Part shown: positions 5,951 through 6,930 of the stretch, one piece after another | Position numbering within the stretch: position 1 is the stretch's first letter | How the letters are laid out: the number at the start of each line of letters is the position of its first letter | NCBI GenBank assembly: GCA_021777365.1 | Contig: JAJYDP010000263.1 | Coordinates: 1 to 6,930 of the forward strand | DNA from: Chloroflexota bacterium | Lineage (GTDB): Bacteria > Chloroflexota > Limnocylindria > Limnocylindrales > CSP1-4 | Direction of reading: 5' to 3' | DNA length: 6,930 bases | Made by a program: the position numbers and the translations under genes | The notes under the pieces: model-generated | The model's input: only the letters and a program-made list of their open reading frames with translations | Databases searched by the model: none | What the model was told of the DNA's origin: nothing

Positions 5951-5990
5951 ACAGGATCAGCACCCTGTGCGGCAGGAGGTGGAGATGGAC
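5951..5990 (+). repeat. Left inverted repeat flanking the lipoprotein gene
   Basis: Bases 5964-5989 (beginning CCTGTGCGGCAGGAGGTG, ending GAGATGGA) are the exact reverse complement of 6649-6674, 26 of 26. Bases 5961-5982 are also the exact reverse complement of 6702-6723, 22 of 22. The first 14 bases (ACAGGATCAGCACC) instead match 6670-6683 in direct orientation, so the left end looks like a head-to-head joint of two unit pieces. With the right array it brackets the lipoprotein gene. This resembles transposon or other mobile-element ends, but no transposase lies between. Confidence 0.85.
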
Positions 5991-6062
5991 GTGACATGAC
6001 GTGGACGGGCGGCGGCCTTGCAGAGCAGCCTGCGGCACCGACACGCCTATGGCCAGAGATCA

Positions 6063-6076
6063 GCGCCACTGGGCGC
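6063..6076 (-). terminator. Weak hairpin after the small lipoprotein gene
   Basis: GCGCC-ACTG-GGCGC forms a five-pair GC hairpin that starts five bases after the stop codon of the minus-strand gene ending at 6082. No T-run follows on the coding strand, so it may act as a 3' hairpin rather than as a proper intrinsic terminator. Confidence 0.25.
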
Positions 6077-6081
6077 GTAGA

Positions 6082-6567
6082 TCACGGACAGCGGAGAGCG
6101 CCGGCGGATACCAGCCGATCGCGCTCGCGTACCGCCGCCTGGACGGCCTGACGCGCCTGGGCGAGGGCGGCCATCGCCGCGTCGACGGTCAGCGGCCCGA
6201 GCGATGCGGGAGGCGTGGCGGTGGAGCCGCTCTCGAGGTTGCCCGCGGTCTCTGCCAGCTCCCACAGCGCCGTGCCGACGAGCGGGTCGAGCGTATCGGC
6301 GGGATCGGGATCGGTCGAGCGCGCCGAGGCCGAGGGCAGCACGGCGAGGAGCACCGCGTTCGCGGCGAGGATGACTTGTCGCTGGTCGCCGCCCCGCAGC
6401 GCCGCCTGGAGCTGCGGGACCTTGGCGTCGCCAGCCTGGAGGGCCTTCACCGCACTGCACTCGAAGGCGGCACGCGCACCAGAAGGCGAGATCGTGGCCG
6501 CCGGCGTGGTGCCACACGCGCCGGCAAGCAGGACGCACGCGGTGATCACCAGGGGAACGCGCCGCAT
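6082..6567 (-). CDS. Small secreted lipoprotein of unknown function
   Basis: The product is 161 aa. Residues 1-17 (MRRVPLVITACVLLAGA) are a signal peptide with two Arg at the start, a hydrophobic core and a lipobox AGA-Cys18, so lipid attachment outside the membrane is likely. The mature part is mostly Ala/Leu/Gln-rich helix (residues 39-80 and 125-150), with a Pro/Asp-rich turn at 83-95. Cys37 and Cys160 could form a disulfide linking both ends. I do not recognise a family. ATG 6565-6567 has no Shine-Dalgarno (the preceding bases are CCTCCC) but sits six bases after a -10 box, pointing to a leaderless transcript. The gene with its promoter lies inside the 5961-6723 inverted repeats and may have moved with them. 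Confidence 0.75.
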   Translation of the reverse strand: MRRVPLVITACVLLAGACGTTPAATISPSGARAAFECSAVKALQAGDAKVPQLQAALRGGDQRQVILAANAVLLAVLPSASARSTDPDPADTLDPLVGTALWELAETAGNLESGSTATPPASLGPLTVDAAMAALAQARQAVQAAVRERDRLVSAGALRCP

Positions 6568-6573
6568 GGGAGG

Positions 6574-6602
6574 ACGATGGTGGCCTCTGATGAGCCGGTC
6601 AA
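6574..6602 (-). promoter_or_regulatory. Leaderless promoter of the small lipoprotein gene
   Basis: On the minus strand TTGACC (6597-6602), 17 bases, CATCGT (6574-6579), six bases, then ATG 6567. The -35 matches TTGACA at 5 of 6. The -10 keeps the key A2 and T6. The short distance to the ATG and the absence of a ribosome binding site fit leaderless transcription. Confidence 0.55.
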
Positions 6603-6648
6603 GAGCCGAGTCGCGGGCTCAACGTTTGGGCCGGGTCACGCGTCAACT

Positions 6649-6726
6649 TCCATCTCCACCTCCTGCCGCACAGGATCAGCACCTCCTGCCGGACTGGATC
6701 GCCACCTCCTGCCGCACAGGGTGCGG
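6649..6726 (-). repeat. Right inverted repeat: three-unit array, 23-bp period
   Basis: On the minus strand three units follow one another: CCTGTGCGGCAGGAGGTGGC + GAT, CCAGTCCGGCAGGAGGTGCT + GAT, and CCTGTGCGGCAGGAGGTGGA + GAT followed by GGA. All three share GGCAGGAGGTG and the end GAT at a 23-base period, about two helical turns, as expected for a row of protein-binding sites. The innermost unit is a perfect inverted copy of 5964-5989, and the outermost matches 5961-5982. The outer edge forms a hairpin CCGCAC-AGG-GTGCGG (plus strand 6712-6726). Confidence 0.85.
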
Positions 6727-6810
6727 ACAAGGTAGGGACACGCGCGCCGCAACCGCGCTTGCATTCGCCAGCCAGTCGGCGATGCTTGCCAGGCAGTAGT
6801 CGGAGGGAAG

Positions 6811-6930
6811 ATGAAGCGCATCCTCTCGCACGTGCACTGGGCCTGGCTCCCGGCGGTCATCTTCTACTTGGTCGTCGACTGGCAACGCTACGGCCCTGTC
6901 GTGGTTGTGCTCGCTGCCGCCGGTGGCCTC
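6811..6930 (+). CDS. N-terminal part of a membrane protein (cut by window end)
   Basis: ATG 6811 opens 40 codons to the window edge without a stop: MKRILSHVHWAWLPAVIFYL, then VVDWQRYGPVVVVLAAAGGL. Residues 9-23 and 29-40 are hydrophobic and separated by a short polar turn, so two membrane helices are likely. GGAGG at 6802-6806 lies four bases before the ATG within GGAGGGAAG, a good ribosome binding site, and codon third positions are mostly G or C. A possible promoter is TTGCAT (6759-6764), 16 bases, GATGCT (6781-6786), which is weak. Family and function cannot be told from 40 residues. It lies just outside the right repeat array and is transcribed away from the small lipoprotein gene. Confidence 0.7.
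   Translation, partial: MKRILSHVHWAWLPAVIFYLVVDWQRYGPVVVVLAAAGGL

Noticed and set aside
6649..6726. CRISPR array
   Set aside because: The 23-base units abut directly with no spacers, there are only three, and there are no cas genes; better explained as repeated binding sites or element ends.
6001..6735. 244-residue plus-strand open frame opposite the small lipoprotein gene
   Set aside because: Arg/Gly-rich shadow frame; it reads through both repeat ends, while the minus frame has a signal peptide, lipobox and promoter.

Overview
This is a GC-rich window (roughly two thirds or more G+C by eye). It carries Shine-Dalgarno-led genes, at least two apparently leaderless promoters, and many degraded gene and mobile-element pieces. 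The S4 RNA-binding protein, the Ser/Pro-rich lipoproteins, the HicAB remnant and the integrase-type transposase style would fit a high-GC bacterium such as a Chloroflexota (Limnocylindria-like) or Actinomycetota lineage. That placement is inference: there is no rRNA or other marker here.

Layout. At the left edge, 3-119 (+) is the last 38 codons of a gene that begins outside the window. From 120 to 844 I see no confident gene; this stretch holds copy 1 of a dispersed repeat of about 215 bp (194-406) and a short minus-strand open frame ending in an excisionase-like motif. Two minus-strand genes follow: an Hsp15-like S4-domain RNA-binding protein (845-1231) and a large lipoprotein made almost entirely of Asp-box (BNR/Ycf48-like) beta-propeller repeats (1450-3447). 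From 3448 to 4368 is a graveyard: the N-terminal third of an integrase-type transposase (3651-3935, minus) and a small membrane-protein remnant (4180-4359, plus).

The plus-strand HicAB toxin-antitoxin locus comes next. hicA (4369-4489) has lost its middle, including the segment expected to hold the catalytic histidine, and is out of frame. hicB (4486-4947) is intact, carries a C-terminal helix-turn-helix, and overlaps the old hicA stop codon by ATGA. Between hicB and a convergent membrane-protein gene (5285-5767, minus) lies repeat copy 2 (5007-5225). Near the right end, a small lipoprotein gene (6082-6567, minus) with a promoter of the form TTGACC-N17-CATCGT-N6-ATG sits between perfect inverted repeats of 26 and 22 bp. 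The right-hand repeat is a three-unit array with a 23-bp period. The window ends in the first 40 codons of a membrane-protein gene (6811 onward, plus).

The genes do not form one pathway; the window reads as accessory DNA between unrelated short transcription units. The most informative items are the toxin-dead/antitoxin-intact hicAB locus, the repeat-bounded lipoprotein gene, the dispersed repeat pair and the 12-Asp-box lipoprotein. I found no convincing new multi-gene system.
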